A stretch of 64,000 nucleotides of DNA from CAIWHR01 sp963781285 (GTDB lineage: Bacteria; Pseudomonadota; Gammaproteobacteria; Burkholderiales; Casimicrobiaceae): the NCBI GenBank assembly GCA_963781285.1, contig CAWAFI010000003.1:310001-374000 (forward strand), read 5' to 3'. Below are positions 16,528 to 25,205 of this stretch, piece after piece (positions within the stretch are counted from its first letter, which is position 1; each line of letters opens with the position of its first letter). The notes under the pieces are model-generated. The model made no database searches, was not told where the DNA came from, and saw only the letters and a program-made list of their open reading frames with translations. The translations under genes and the position numbers were made by a program.

Positions 16528-17205
16528 TCAAGCCTCGGGCAAATCGAGCTTGAATCCGACACCGTATACCGAGTGAATGATGTCGACACCCGGCGCGATC
16601 TCGCCGAGCTTGCGGCGCACGTTCTTGACATGCGTGTCGACGGTACGGTCCAGCACAATACGGCCGTCGTCGTAGACGCGATCGAGCAGTTGATCTCTCG
16701 AGAAGATCCGCCCCGGTTGCGCGGCGAGAGTCGTGAGCAGACGGAACTCGACCGGCGTGAGGTCGAGACGCCGGCCGTCGAGCGACACCGCAAACGCATC
16801 CGCGTCGATCGTCAGCCGTGGGGCAGCGTCGGTCGCGGCCGGCCCCGTCCGCCGCAGCACGGCCTTCACGCGCGCAACGACCTCGCGCGAACTGAAAGGC
16901 TTGCAGATGTAGTCGTCGGCGCCGAGCTCGAGTCCCAGCAAGCGGTCGATCTCCTCGACGCGGGCGGTCACCATGATGATCGGCGTCGTCGTGAAAGCGC
17001 GCAACTCGCGGCAGATCGCGAGACCGTCCTTGCCCGGCAGCATCAGGTCGAGCAGCACGAGATCGGGCGAGGACGCGCGCACTTCGGGCACCGCGGCCAG
17101 CCCGTCGGCGACGCAGCGGGTCTCGAAGCCCGCCGCCTGCAGGAAGTCGGCCAGCACACGGGCGAGCTTGGGCTCGTCCTCGACGATCAGGATTGTGGCG
17201 GCCAT
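16528..17205 (-). CDS. OmpR-family response regulator (BaeR-like)
   Basis: 225 residues. Receiver domain 1-115 with the acidic pair in ILIVEDEP, the phosphorylated aspartate in LVLLDLMLPGKDG (about residue 53) and the conserved lysine in DYICKPFSSRE. A winged-helix domain follows (LTPVEFRLLTTLAAQPG to VKNVRRKLGEIAPG). It ends VDIIHSVYGVGFKLD. It overlaps the 3' end of the sensor kinase upstream by 19 bp, so the pair is co-translated. With the divergently transcribed Spy-like gene this resembles envelope-stress systems such as BaeSR or CpxAR, so that gene is a likely target. Naming by resemblance only. Confidence 0.9.
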   Translation of the reverse strand: MAATILIVEDEPKLARVLADFLQAAGFETRCVADGLAAVPEVRASSPDLVLLDLMLPGKDGLAICRELRAFTTTPIIMVTARVEEIDRLLGLELGADDYICKPFSSREVVARVKAVLRRTGPAATDAAPRLTIDADAFAVSLDGRRLDLTPVEFRLLTTLAAQPGRIFSRDQLLDRVYDDGRIVLDRTVDTHVKNVRRKLGEIAPGVDIIHSVYGVGFKLDLPEA

Positions 17206-18728
17206 CGACCTTCACCTTCCCGCCGCTGCCCTTGCGGCAGCCATGTCCGTATCCAGACGCCGCCCAACGGCGACGGCTTGGCCTCGATCGTCCCGCCATG
17301 GGCGATCACGATCGCGCGGCACAGGGCGAGCCCCAGCCCGGCGCCACCGAACGCCCGGCTGCGCGAGGGCTCGACCCGGAACAGGCGCTCGAAGAGCTTG
17401 GGTAGCTCATCGAGCGGAACACCGGGCGCGGAATCCATCACATCGATTTGCACGTCGCGACCTTCGGCATGCACCGCGATCGCGACACGTCCCCCGGGAT
17501 CGGTGTAACGGATGGCGTTTTCGAGCAGGTTGTTGAGCACCTGCAGAAGTCGCCGCGGGTCACCACTGACGACGACTGGTGCCGTCCCGATGCCGCTTCG
17601 GTCCAGCGTGAGCCGGAGCATGGCCGCCCGTTCACTGAAGGTGTCGACAGCGTCGGTCACGAGCCGCGCGAGGTCGACGTCTTCGAACTGGAAGGCGCCG
17701 GGGCCGAGATCCGCGACTGCGAGATCGTAAAGGTCGTCGACGAGCGCGCCGAGCGTGGCGACTTCGGCCTGCAGCGACTTGATCGCCTCGGGCGTGCAGA
17801 CGCGGACCCCGTCCTGGAGCGCTTCAAGCTCGCCACGCAACACGGCGAGCGGCGTGCGCAATTCATGCGACACGTCGGCCAGGAAGGCGCGACGCGTAGC
17901 CTCCGACTCCCGCAGCGTAGCCGCAAGGCGATTGAAGTCCTCGACCAACTGACCCAGTTCGTCACGCGATTCGGGCTTGATCGCCAGCGTGTACTCCCCT
18001 GCGGCGAGCTGATGGGTCGCGTGCGCCAGGCGCCGAATCGGCGAGAGCAGGCCTCGCGCGATCGGAAGTGCGGCGGCGGCGGCGAGAAGAAGGGCGAGTC
18101 CAGCGACGATCCAGCCCGTCCGCAGCAACTGCTCGAGAAAGCGGGTATCGGCGCCAGCAAACGGGGGTTCCTGCAGCAACAGCCACCCGACTGTCGTTCC
18201 ATTGGCGACGACTCGCTGCTCGAGGAGCGGATTGGCGACGGCAGCCGCCGATCCCACTACGGGCTGCCGCTGCGCATCGACCAGGACCAGGCCCGGGGGG
18301 GGCCGGTGGGGCGGGGGCGGGGGGAGCTGGCCGGCGCCGAACGCGGGGCCTGGATGTGGCGGCGGTGACGCACCCGACTCGGGCGTCATACCGCCAGGTG
18401 GGCGCACTCGCGTGCGATCTGGTAGGCCGTTATCCCGCGGCGCGCCGCGCAGTCCCTTCGGCTCGGGCCGGTGCTCGGGCCGGTCCGGCCGGGTCAACGC
18501 CTGCCAGCGCACTTCGTCGCCGCGCAGGAACTCCCAGTTCCCGTGGTCGGCATACGCGGTCGCCAGTGTCTGCGCGAGCGCCTCGAGGCGCCGCTGTTCG
18601 CGTGCCTCCACGTACTCGCGAAACCCTCGCTCCAGGCTGAAGTGCATCGCGAGGCCGAACACCACCGCCATCACGACGTTCGTGAGTAGGATCGCGCCGA
18701 AGAGCTTGGGCGTGATTCCGAAGCGCAT
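17187..18728 (-). CDS. Sensor histidine kinase with a proline-rich periplasmic loop
   Basis: 513 residues. TM1 at about 8-30 (GAILLTNVVMAVVFGLAM), periplasmic sensor to about 205, TM2 near 210-230 (WIVAGLALLLAAAAALP), HAMP, then HisKA with FLADVSHELRTPL (phospho-histidine near residue 286), and the ATPase domain with NNLLENAIRYTDPGG and RAFGGAGLGLALCRAI. All boxes are intact. The sensor has an unusual run rich in proline and glycine (GQLPPPPPHRPPPG). It is the first gene of the pair. The region between it and the Spy-like gene is 378 bp. Its ATG at 18728 is placed immediately before the first helix. Confidence 0.92.
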   Translation of the reverse strand: MRFGITPKLFGAILLTNVVMAVVFGLAMHFSLERGFREYVEAREQRRLEALAQTLATAYADHGNWEFLRGDEVRWQALTRPDRPEHRPEPKGLRGAPRDNGLPDRTRVRPPGGMTPESGASPPPHPGPAFGAGQLPPPPPHRPPPGLVLVDAQRQPVVGSAAAVANPLLEQRVVANGTTVGWLLLQEPPFAGADTRFLEQLLRTGWIVAGLALLLAAAAALPIARGLLSPIRRLAHATHQLAAGEYTLAIKPESRDELGQLVEDFNRLAATLRESEATRRAFLADVSHELRTPLAVLRGELEALQDGVRVCTPEAIKSLQAEVATLGALVDDLYDLAVADLGPGAFQFEDVDLARLVTDAVDTFSERAAMLRLTLDRSGIGTAPVVVSGDPRRLLQVLNNLLENAIRYTDPGGRVAIAVHAEGRDVQIDVMDSAPGVPLDELPKLFERLFRVEPSRSRAFGGAGLGLALCRAIVIAHGGTIEAKPSPLGGVWIRTWLPQGQRREGEGRWPPQS

Positions 18729-19106
18729 CGTCTTAGGTGGTCTGGAAGGTAGGGGGTGCAGGCTGTTCCCGGGGCGCCTGCATCCGCGGCCATTGTTACG
18801 GCCGTACCGGCAGCGCACAAGGCATTGGAAAGCGCTGTGCGTCCGACTCCCAGATTTCTCCCCGATCGGTGGCAGGAATCCCACACGATGCGCCGCGCGA
18901 GTCCAAGATGCATCCCAATTGCATCCCATATGGGAGGCCATTATCGGCAGCGTGGAAGGGGCCGGATCGCTCCTCAGATGTGCGCGGCTGCCGCGAAACC
19001 CCCAGCGCGGCAGCGCGACTCCCGGACGCTCCGCGCCCGCTTCCGCATCCGGGGCAGGACTCGTGCGAGCACCTGCCGACGTCTCGACCGAATGCAAGGA
19101 CCGACC
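18729..19106. other. Divergent promoter region between sensor kinase and Spy-like gene
   Basis: 378 bp with no supported gene. Both genes start here in opposite directions, so operators for the OmpR-type regulator are expected inside. I could not pick a convincing tandem repeat by eye. GCATCCCAATTGCATCCC near 18910-18927 contains an imperfect direct repeat GCATCCCA/GCATCCCA about 11 bp apart that could be a candidate. Confidence 0.35.
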
Positions 19107-19592
19107 ATGACACGCTCATTTCGCACCGCGGTGCGCCAGTTTCTCCTGATTGCTTCATTCCTTGCGGTACCCGCGGGCTCCGCCCTGGCTCATGGGCCGA
19201 TGGGTCCGCCCGGCGGCCTGCCGCCGCTGGCCATGGTGTTGCTCGACGATATGCTCCACGCGAAGCTCGGTCTCGCCGCGGGCCAGGAGGCACTCTGGCT
19301 GGTGCTCGACGCCGAGGACGCCACTCTGGACACGCAGATGCAGACTTCGCGCGACGCGCTGCGGGCACTGGTGACGACCGAACTGGCCAAGGAAACGCCA
19401 GATCTCGCGCTGATTGAATCGGCCCGCACGACTTCGCGCGCCGCGGTCGCAGCCGCGATGGCGAAGGTGGACAGCGCCGCGGCGAACTTGTATGCGAACC
19501 TCGACGCCCAGCAGAAGGCGTTGGTCGTCGCCACGGCGACGGCGCTCCGCGAACAGCGTTCGACGCCGGGAGCACCACCACCGCGGCCCTGA
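19107..19592 (+). CDS. Periplasmic Spy/CpxP-like protein
   Basis: About 161 residues with a signal peptide (LLIASFLAVPAGSALA) and a mature, highly helical chain. The segment LDDMLHAKLGLAAGQEALWL and the repeated alanine/glutamate-rich helices (LRALVTTELAKETPDLALIE) fit the LTxxQ/Spy/CpxP group of periplasmic chaperones and metal-resistance proteins (CnrR/ZraP-like). A His/Met-rich HGPMGPPGGLPPL follows the cleavage site and could bind metal. The ATG at 19107 has AAGGA upstream. It is read away from the two-component system, as spy and cpxP are from their regulators, so it is a likely target of that system. Confidence 0.75.
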   Translation: MTRSFRTAVRQFLLIASFLAVPAGSALAHGPMGPPGGLPPLAMVLLDDMLHAKLGLAAGQEALWLVLDAEDATLDTQMQTSRDALRALVTTELAKETPDLALIESARTTSRAAVAAAMAKVDSAAANLYANLDAQQKALVVATATALREQRSTPGAPPPRP

Positions 19593-19704
19593 ATGGTGGA
19601 CGGGACGGCACGCAGCACGTCTCGCGCGGCCGTGGCCGGGTAGCACCCAGGGACGGCCCTCCCGACCGCGTCCAGCGCGGCGGCTTACAGAACCGAGGAT
19701 ACGA

Positions 19705-20256
19705 ATGACCGACCGCGTTATGTCTTTCGAAGGCAGGAGCTCAGCCGACGTCGCCGAGTGGCTGGACACTGCGCGAGGTGTCCCGATCATGCGCGTAATC
19801 AGGCAGGCCGGCGCGCGCGCCCGAGCCGAGCGCAGCGGCGACACGACCTATGTGCTGGCCGTGCCAGTTGAGCTGGAGGCGCTGATCACGCGCCTGATCG
19901 ACGCGCGCTTGGCAACCAGGGAGCCACCACGGACCCGTGGCTGCGCGCGTTTCGCAGGCTGGCAGCTCAATCTCATCGACCGGCGCTTGATCGCGCCCGG
20001 CGGTGGTGTCGCGTACCTTCCCGGCCTCGAGTTCGCGCTGCTGAAGGCGTTCGTCGAACACGCGGGACGCACCATCAGCCGCGGGGAGCTCGCGACCCTC
20101 ATGACCCAAGATGGCAAGGCGAGGCTGTCCGGCCGCACGGTGGATTCCTACGTGAGCCGATTGCGGCGACGCCTGCGGCGTGGCGGCGCCACCTCGATCA
20201 TCTCGACCGTTCACGGCGCAGGCTATCTCTTCAACACCGATGTGATGCGCCGGTGA
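19705..20256 (+). CDS. Orphan winged-helix regulator lacking a receiver domain
   Basis: About 183 residues. The C-terminal 95 form an OmpR/PhoB-type DNA-binding domain: GWQLNLIDRRLIAPGG, then LPGLEFALLKAFVEHAGRTI and VDSYVSRLRRRLRRGG, ending STVHGAGYLF. The first 80 or so residues (ADVAEWLDTARGVPIMRVIR and YVLAVPVELEALITRL) do not contain receiver motifs or a phosphorylatable aspartate in the usual place. It could act without phosphorylation, or the N-terminal part may be a novel input domain. The ATG at 19705 has GAGGA with correct spacing. It lies 112 bp after the Spy-like gene on the same strand. Confidence 0.8.
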   Translation: MTDRVMSFEGRSSADVAEWLDTARGVPIMRVIRQAGARARAERSGDTTYVLAVPVELEALITRLIDARLATREPPRTRGCARFAGWQLNLIDRRLIAPGGGVAYLPGLEFALLKAFVEHAGRTISRGELATLMTQDGKARLSGRTVDSYVSRLRRRLRRGGATSIISTVHGAGYLFNTDVMRR

Positions 20257-20546
20257 ACACAGCAAACCGCTACGACAAGGCTGGTGCGGAATAAAGAAGA
20301 GCTGACTCGCTATCGGCCTGGGGTTCGCCATTGCGACACTTGTGGCTTCCGGCGTGCTGCAGGCGCAGTCTGCGAGTTCTGGGATGGGCCGAGACCCGGC
20401 GGCATGGGCGGCGATCCTGACTCCATGGGTGGAGGCCCGCGGCGCGGCGGTGGCGGCCCGAGCGATGCCCGGACCGCTGGTCCCGCATTGCGACCTGCGA
20501 TCATTCGCCCTTGATATTTGCTTCGCGTATCGACTTGACGCTTGTC
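20257..20546. other. Decayed sequence, probable remnant of a secreted protein
   Basis: The plus strand shows a signal-peptide-like stretch LGFAIATLVASGVLQAQS near 20320-20373 without a start codon, followed in another frame by a glycine-rich run GGMGGDPDSMGGGPRRGGGG. This looks like a frameshifted leftover of an exported protein. Nothing else is supported. Confidence 0.3.
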
Positions 20547-20771
20547 CTAGCGCGTCCGTCCGGTTCTGACGAACTCGACCGATGCCTGAAACAGCGGAAG
20601 ATCCTTCTCGTAGTCGGCCGCATCGGCCCGGTCGATCTGTATCCATTCCCTCGTGCTTGTCACACCGCGGGGCTGAAACGGAACGACGTTGTCCCTCGAA
20701 AACTGGAGCTCGGACGCGGTGGCGACGGGCAGCCGCAGTCCGACTCCATTGCCGCTTATGCAGGCAAACAA
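20547..20771 (-). pseudogene. C-terminal remnant of a TfoX-N/MmcQ-like protein
   Basis: The minus-strand frame begins FACISGNGVGLRLPVATASE, then NVVPFQPRGVTSTREWIQID and ends LFQASVEFVRTGRTR. The order (K)xFACxxGxGVGLRLP, a turn, PFxPRG..TxREW and a terminal helix is that of small TfoX N-terminal-domain proteins. The first 30 residues or so are missing; the frame is cut at a 39-bp repeat at 20770, where it fuses to a DUF1993 start in another frame. Not likely to be expressed. Family call from motif memory. Confidence 0.4.
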
Positions 20772-20911
20772 TTCCTCAAAAGGGAGAAGGAGGCAACAGC
20801 GAATGCCTTCTTGGCGTCAACATGGGCCTGCGCCTTGTCGAGGATGCTCGACAGGTTGCCAAGGATGTTGACGAATCGCGGAACGCTCGCCTGATACATG
20901 GAAATGTTCAT
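20756..20911 (-). pseudogene. DUF1993 N-terminal fragment (51 codons)
   Basis: From ATG 20911, with GAGGA seven bases upstream, the frame reads MNISMYQASVPRFVNILGNL, SSILDKAQAHVDAKK, which is the exact start of a DUF1993 protein. It then changes at the second copy of a 39-bp repeat into KAFAVASFSLLRNCLPA and stops. Only the first 34 or so codons are original. It may be transcribed because its ribosome binding site is intact. Confidence 0.75.
20770..20808. repeat. 39-bp direct repeat, copy 1
   Basis: Begins AATTCCTCAAAAGGG and ends AACAGCGAATGCCT. It matches copy 2 at 20915-20954 with a single one-base difference. Copy 1 sits at the junction between the DUF1993 start and the TfoX-like tail. 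The repeat carries the ribosome binding site used by the DUF1993 fragment. Confidence 0.9.
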
Positions 20912-20914
20912 GGG

Positions 20915-20954
20915 AATTCCTCAAAAGGGGAGAAGGAGGCAACAGCGAATGCCT
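20915..20954. repeat. 39-bp direct repeat, copy 2
   Basis: Same sequence as copy 1 with one additional G. On the minus strand it gives GAGGAATTCCC immediately before the DUF1993 ATG. Confidence 0.9.
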
Positions 20955-21141
20955 ATTCTAGCTGCAGCCGGAATGACCATTCAGCGTCGGACCCGGACGG
21001 TCGGGAGCATTGCAGTCCGACAGTCGCTGATCGGCCAGGAGGAACAGTTGCGAATTCCGGCTCTAGGGGACGGGTCGGAAGACGACTTCGCCCCGGCGGG
21101 GATCGGCACAGCCCGCCGTGGAGATTGATGCGTTGGACACC

Positions 21142-21891
21142 ATGATGTTGCGACTACGTGTGTGTGGTACTGCTCTCCTCTGCATGATGGCCACGTTTGC
21201 TCTGCAAGGATGCCTCCTCACCCGTGTTCTAGAGACCCGAACACAACTGTGTGACGAGCAGCCTCCTCGGGTGATGGTTACTCGGCGACCGGGAAGCGGC
21301 CCCCGAGTCCTGTTCGAGAAGCCAACGCTTACTGACCGAGACGTCGTCTGGATCGTTGGATATGAACCCACGGAGATCATGGGCGCTAACGGAATTCGCG
21401 AGTTCACTTACGAGGCGCTCCCACTGCACCGGCCGCTCGATCGCGCAGCTAGCCTCGTTGTGCGACTCTCCTTTGCCCGCCTTGAAGGCGAATACAGGCT
21501 TTCGGAAGTGGAGCTCCCCGACAAGTTCAATTCCATCCTCCCACCGCCGTTGCTGGACGCTGCAGTCAGGGTTGTGTGCAAGACGAACATCGGCGTCGTT
21601 CCACCGAGTACCACGTTTGACCTCGCTTCCCTGGACAAAGCGACACTGCCAACCCGCGATGCTCTGACGCAGCTGCTTGGAACACCAACCGCAGCGATCG
21701 CTCGCTCCGATGAGATTTCGTACCAATACTGCCTCGCACCCTGCGACTCCACATCCTCGATGGTGGCGAACTTGCGACTATCGTTTGGCAACTATGGGAA
21801 GCTACACCGCGCCGAGGCGAGCTATTTTCGATATTTCGCTGTAATCGACCTCATTTCATCCAGGCCGACAGCCATTATCGAGCTCCATTAG
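21142..21891 (+). CDS. Lipoprotein of unknown function
   Basis: About 249 residues. The N-terminus is a lipoprotein signal (LLCMMATFALQGC, lipobox LQGC; cysteine near residue 23). The rest is a soluble domain with two further cysteine pairs (VCKTNIGV and YQYCLAPCDSTS) and no recognised family. I see YEALPLHRPLDRAASLVVRL near the middle and RAEASYFRYFAVIDLIS near the end. The ATG at 21142 was preferred to a GTG eight codons upstream because it sits directly at the signal peptide. The gene stands alone between decayed sequence and the ABC1-kinase gene. Confidence 0.7.
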   Translation: MMLRLRVCGTALLCMMATFALQGCLLTRVLETRTQLCDEQPPRVMVTRRPGSGPRVLFEKPTLTDRDVVWIVGYEPTEIMGANGIREFTYEALPLHRPLDRAASLVVRLSFARLEGEYRLSEVELPDKFNSILPPPLLDAAVRVVCKTNIGVVPPSTTFDLASLDKATLPTRDALTQLLGTPTAAIARSDEISYQYCLAPCDSTSSMVANLRLSFGNYGKLHRAEASYFRYFAVIDLISSRPTAIIELH

Positions 21892-22080
21892 CTTGTCGTT
21901 GACGTCGATCAACGCGGTAATGTGGCTCCGACCGCCGCGCGCTCCCGACTGCCGCGCGACCGTCCACTTTCGATACCTGCGTGCGGCGGCCTTGGGTGCA
22001 CGGAAGTCAGATGTGACGTGTTGCACGCGGCACGGTGAAACTGCCCGCCGCGTACAATCCGCGATGCACACATAAGCACC

Positions 22081-23415
22081 GTGACACGCCCGACAATGCG
22101 CAGACCGTCACCCGCCCCCATTCCGCAAACCCGACTCGGCCGTATCGCGCAGATGGGGCTTGCGGCGGGAGGGCTCGCCGCGGGTGCGGCTGCAGAGGGG
22201 TTGAGAAGGTTCGCGCGCGGCGAGGCCGGCGACATTGGAAGCCTGCTGTTTTCCGCTCCCAATGCGCGACGGCTCGTCGCGCGGCTTGCCAGGCTGCGCG
22301 GCGCAGCCATGAAGATCGGGCAGCTGGTCTCGCTTCAGGGCGAAGACGTCCTGCCACCGGAATTCGCACAGGCTCTGGCGGTGTTGCGCGCGGGGGCCAC
22401 GCCGATGCCCACGGAGCAGCTTCGACGCGTGCTCAGTCGCGAGTACGGCAAAGGCTGGGAGCGACGATTCTCAACGTTCAACGACGAGCCCATCGCAGCT
22501 GCTTCGATCGGGCAAGTGCATCGCGCAACCACACCAGATGGGCGTGACCTCGCTCTGAAGATTCAATATCCGGGTGTGGCCCGGTCGATTACGAGCGACG
22601 TCGATAACGTCGCGGTGCTGTTGCGGCTTTTCAATTTGCTGCCGCTCAACCTCGACATCGGAGGCCTGGCGACCGAGGCCAAACGCCAGCTGTCCCAGGA
22701 AGCCGATTACGTCAACGAGGCTCGTCTTCTCGAACGGTACGCGCGACTGGTCGCCGGCGAGCCGGCTCTGTTCGTCCCGGGCGTGCACTGGGACCTGACA
22801 ACCCCTCGGATTATGGCCATGGATTTCGTGGAGGGAGAGCCGCTCGATGTGCTCGACGACGAGCCGCCAGCTCGGCGTGACGCCGTCGGCTCCCTACTCG
22901 AGCGCCTACTTTTTCGCGAGCTGTTCGAGTTCCGCGTCATGCAGACGGACCCCAACTTCGCGAACTACCTGTACCAGCCGGCTGGCGGGCGCGTGGCGCT
23001 TCTCGATTTCGGAGCCACGCAACGCTTCGGCGCGGCCTTCGTTGCAAGCTACGCGCGCATTACCCGCGGCGTGATCAACGGTGATCGCATCGTCGTCGCC
23101 CGCGAGGCAATTCGGATTGGTTACGCGGCGGCCGATGACTCCCCGGAACGCTTGCAGGCGGTGGTGGATGTCATATTCCTCGTGTGCGAGCCGCTTCGCC
23201 ACCTCGGCCGCTACGACTTTTCAAAATCGGACCTGCCTTCACGTGTGCGCGCGCTTGGATTCGATCTCGCGTTCCGGCGCGGACTCCTGCGATCGCCGCC
23301 TCCCGAGACCATATTTCTGCATCGCAAGCTCGTGGGTTCGTTTCTGCTGCTTGCCCGCATCGGTGCGCGCGTCGATGCACGCGCCCTCGTGCTGCCACTC
23401 CTGCCGACGGCGTAA
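22081..23415 (+). CDS. ABC1/ADCK (UbiB-like) atypical kinase
   Basis: 444 residues. It has the KxGQ motif (AAMKIGQLVSLQ), the alanine-rich loop in place of the P-loop (IAAASIGQVHRA), the lysine in LALKIQYPG and the metal-binding DFG (ALLDFGATQRFG). These define the ADCK/COQ8 family, which supports ubiquinone biosynthesis or lipid transport. It lacks the C-terminal membrane helices of UbiB itself and begins with a positively charged tail and a small hydrophobic stretch (MGLAAGGLAAGAAAEG). It is therefore an ABC1-family paralogue and not clearly ubiB. GTG start at 22081; an ATG at 22096 is an alternative. Monocistronic. Confidence 0.88.
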   Translation: MTRPTMRRPSPAPIPQTRLGRIAQMGLAAGGLAAGAAAEGLRRFARGEAGDIGSLLFSAPNARRLVARLARLRGAAMKIGQLVSLQGEDVLPPEFAQALAVLRAGATPMPTEQLRRVLSREYGKGWERRFSTFNDEPIAAASIGQVHRATTPDGRDLALKIQYPGVARSITSDVDNVAVLLRLFNLLPLNLDIGGLATEAKRQLSQEADYVNEARLLERYARLVAGEPALFVPGVHWDLTTPRIMAMDFVEGEPLDVLDDEPPARRDAVGSLLERLLFRELFEFRVMQTDPNFANYLYQPAGGRVALLDFGATQRFGAAFVASYARITRGVINGDRIVVAREAIRIGYAAADDSPERLQAVVDVIFLVCEPLRHLGRYDFSKSDLPSRVRALGFDLAFRRGLLRSPPPETIFLHRKLVGSFLLLARIGARVDARALVLPLLPTA

Positions 23416-23648
23416 CGCGCGGGTACCTGCGGAGGCGTGTGCCCAGGTCGTCAGCCGGTGGATTGCACGTACGCTGGTCGCGGTTGAGGAGCGCAAACCG
23501 TACGAGTGTCCGGATTCGGCAGGCTCGCTCGTGCGGTTAGGGTCGTTGTGCGACGCATAGGCGATCAGGCGGGTCACGGCCAATTCCGGCCGGTCGATGT
23601 CGCCGTGGAAATTTCCCGTGAGATACTATGAAGGGCTGTTCGTGTTTT

Positions 23649-23661
23649 GCCCCCTTGAGTT
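23649..23661 (+). repeat. Sub-terminal inverted repeat, left
   Basis: GCCCCCTTGAGTT. Its reverse complement occurs at 25193-25205 with a single mismatch. Sub-terminal repeats of 11-13 bp are typical of the IS1111 subgroup of IS110. Confidence 0.8.
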
Positions 23662-23705
23662 AAAACGAGAGTTCCACCAACTCGATTTGACGGAAGGAGA
23701 GCGAA

Positions 23706-24842
23706 ATGAATGCGTCTGGAACAGCCCTTCAAGGAAAGCATACGGTAGAAGCGAGCGCGCTGTACATGGCGTTTGAGCTGGGTGAGAAGAATTGGAAACT
23801 GGCGCTGGGCGACGGGGTGTGCAGCCCGAGTCGCTATACAGTGGCGGCAGGGGACACCGTGGCGCTGCATGAGTGCATCGCCAAGGCCAAGGCGCGCTGC
23901 GCGGTTGCGCCGGAGGCGAGCGTGCACAGCTGCTATGAGGCCGGGCGCGATGGCTTCTGGCTGCACCGCTGGCTCATCGAGCAGGGTATCGACAACATCG
24001 TGGTGGATTCTTCGAGCATTGAAGTGAATCGCCGCGCGCGGCGGGTCAAGACCGACCGGCTGGACGGCGACAAATTGCTCTCGATGTTGATTCGCTACCA
24101 CGCGGACGAGCCGCGGGTGTGGTCGGTGGTACGGGTGCCCACGCCGGAGCAGGAAGACGCACGGCGGGCACACCGGGAGCTGGGGCGGCTGGGGCACGAG
24201 CGCACCGCGCACATCAATCGGATTCGTGCGCTGCTGGTGTTAAACAATGTGCGGGTGAAGTACGTGGGCGGGCGGCTGTGGCGGCGCTGGTGGACGGGCC
24301 ATGCGCAGGAACTTGCGCCGGGTGTGCGTGCCGAGATCGAGCGCGAGAGCGCACGGTTGTTGCTGGTCAAGAAGCAAATGGACATGCTCGAGGCCGAGCA
24401 ACGCCAGGCGGTGGCCGCCGGCAGCGAACCGCAAGTCGCTGGGCTGGCGCAGCTACGCGGGATCGGGATGAGCAGCGGCTGGGTGTTGGCGAAGGAGCTG
24501 TTTGGTTGGCGGCGCTTCCGCAACCGGCGCGAAGTGGCGGGCTGTCTCGGTCTGACGCCCTCGCCCTACGCCAGCGGGGAGAGCGAAACCGAGCAGGGCA
24601 TTTCCAAGGCCGGCAATCGCCGGGTGCGTACTTTGATGGTCGAGCTCGCTTGGAGCTGGCTGCGCTACCAGCCGCAGAGTGAATTGAGCCAGTGGTTTAG
24701 CCGACGCTTCGCCAGTGGTGGCAAGCGCCTGCGACGCATCGGCATTGTGGCGCTGGCCCGGCGTCTGGCGATTGCGCTGTGGCGCTACCTGGAGCACGGG
24801 CTGATCCCCGACGGGGCGCAGCTCAAACCCATCGGCGCGTAG
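23706..24842 (+). CDS. IS110-family transposase (DEDD)
   Basis: 378 residues, full length for the family. The N-terminal RuvC-like domain shows AFELGEKNWKLA (a glutamate where aspartate is usual), the acidic block HSCYEAGRDGFWLHRWL and the pair VKTDRLDGDKLL. The C-terminal domain has LRGIGMSSGWVLAKELFGWR, then LGLTPSPYASGESETEQGIS and SKAGNRRVRTLMVELAW with the conserved serine. The ribosome binding site is AAGGAGAG. It should catalyse excision and insertion of the element using a guide RNA encoded in its noncoding end. Apparently functional. Confidence 0.95.
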   Translation: MNASGTALQGKHTVEASALYMAFELGEKNWKLALGDGVCSPSRYTVAAGDTVALHECIAKAKARCAVAPEASVHSCYEAGRDGFWLHRWLIEQGIDNIVVDSSSIEVNRRARRVKTDRLDGDKLLSMLIRYHADEPRVWSVVRVPTPEQEDARRAHRELGRLGHERTAHINRIRALLVLNNVRVKYVGGRLWRRWWTGHAQELAPGVRAEIERESARLLLVKKQMDMLEAEQRQAVAAGSEPQVAGLAQLRGIGMSSGWVLAKELFGWRRFRNRREVAGCLGLTPSPYASGESETEQGISKAGNRRVRTLMVELAWSWLRYQPQSELSQWFSRRFASGGKRLRRIGIVALARRLAIALWRYLEHGLIPDGAQLKPIGA

Positions 24843-25192
24843 GCAGAGCACGTTGTTGAACATAGCGGAGAACGATGCATCGTGAACATTGAAGGTCAAC
24901 GCGCCCGAAACGGCCGCGGGTCGCCGGCGAGCGACCGTCCGCTAAGATGGGGCGCGTTGGTAACCGGGGTTTGGACCCAGCGCTTCGCGCGCATGCGGTA
25001 TGTGGTGACCGGCCTGGTGCCGGCACGGATAGAAGTTCGACCGAGCAACGGGCTCGGCGGTGATAACCCCGACCTTGAGTCTCAGATGCACCTTGGGTCA
25101 ACGACAAGCAAGCACCTGCAACCGAATCATGGATAACGACATCACGACAACCGCACAAGGAGGAGACAATCCACTGAACCACTGAACATCTG
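24843..25192 (+). ncRNA. Noncoding right end of the IS110 element, predicted guide (bridge/seek) RNA region
   Basis: 350 bp between the transposase stop and the right sub-terminal repeat with no supported reading frame. IS110-family elements of the IS1111 type encode a structured guide RNA in exactly this position. I see GC-rich hairpin potential, for example AACGCGCCCGAAACGGCC near 24900. The precise RNA ends and the target loops cannot be read by eye. Confidence 0.45.
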
Positions 25193-25205
25193 AATTCAAG
25201 GGGGC
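25193..25205 (-). repeat. Sub-terminal inverted repeat, right
   Basis: AATTCAAGGGGGC, the partner of the left repeat at 23649-23661. Confidence 0.8.

Noticed and set aside
14677..20911. A single DUF1993 gene split by a 5.6-kb insertion
   Set aside because: The two pieces overlap over ILDKAQAHVDA and differ at several bases there, so they come from two different copies.
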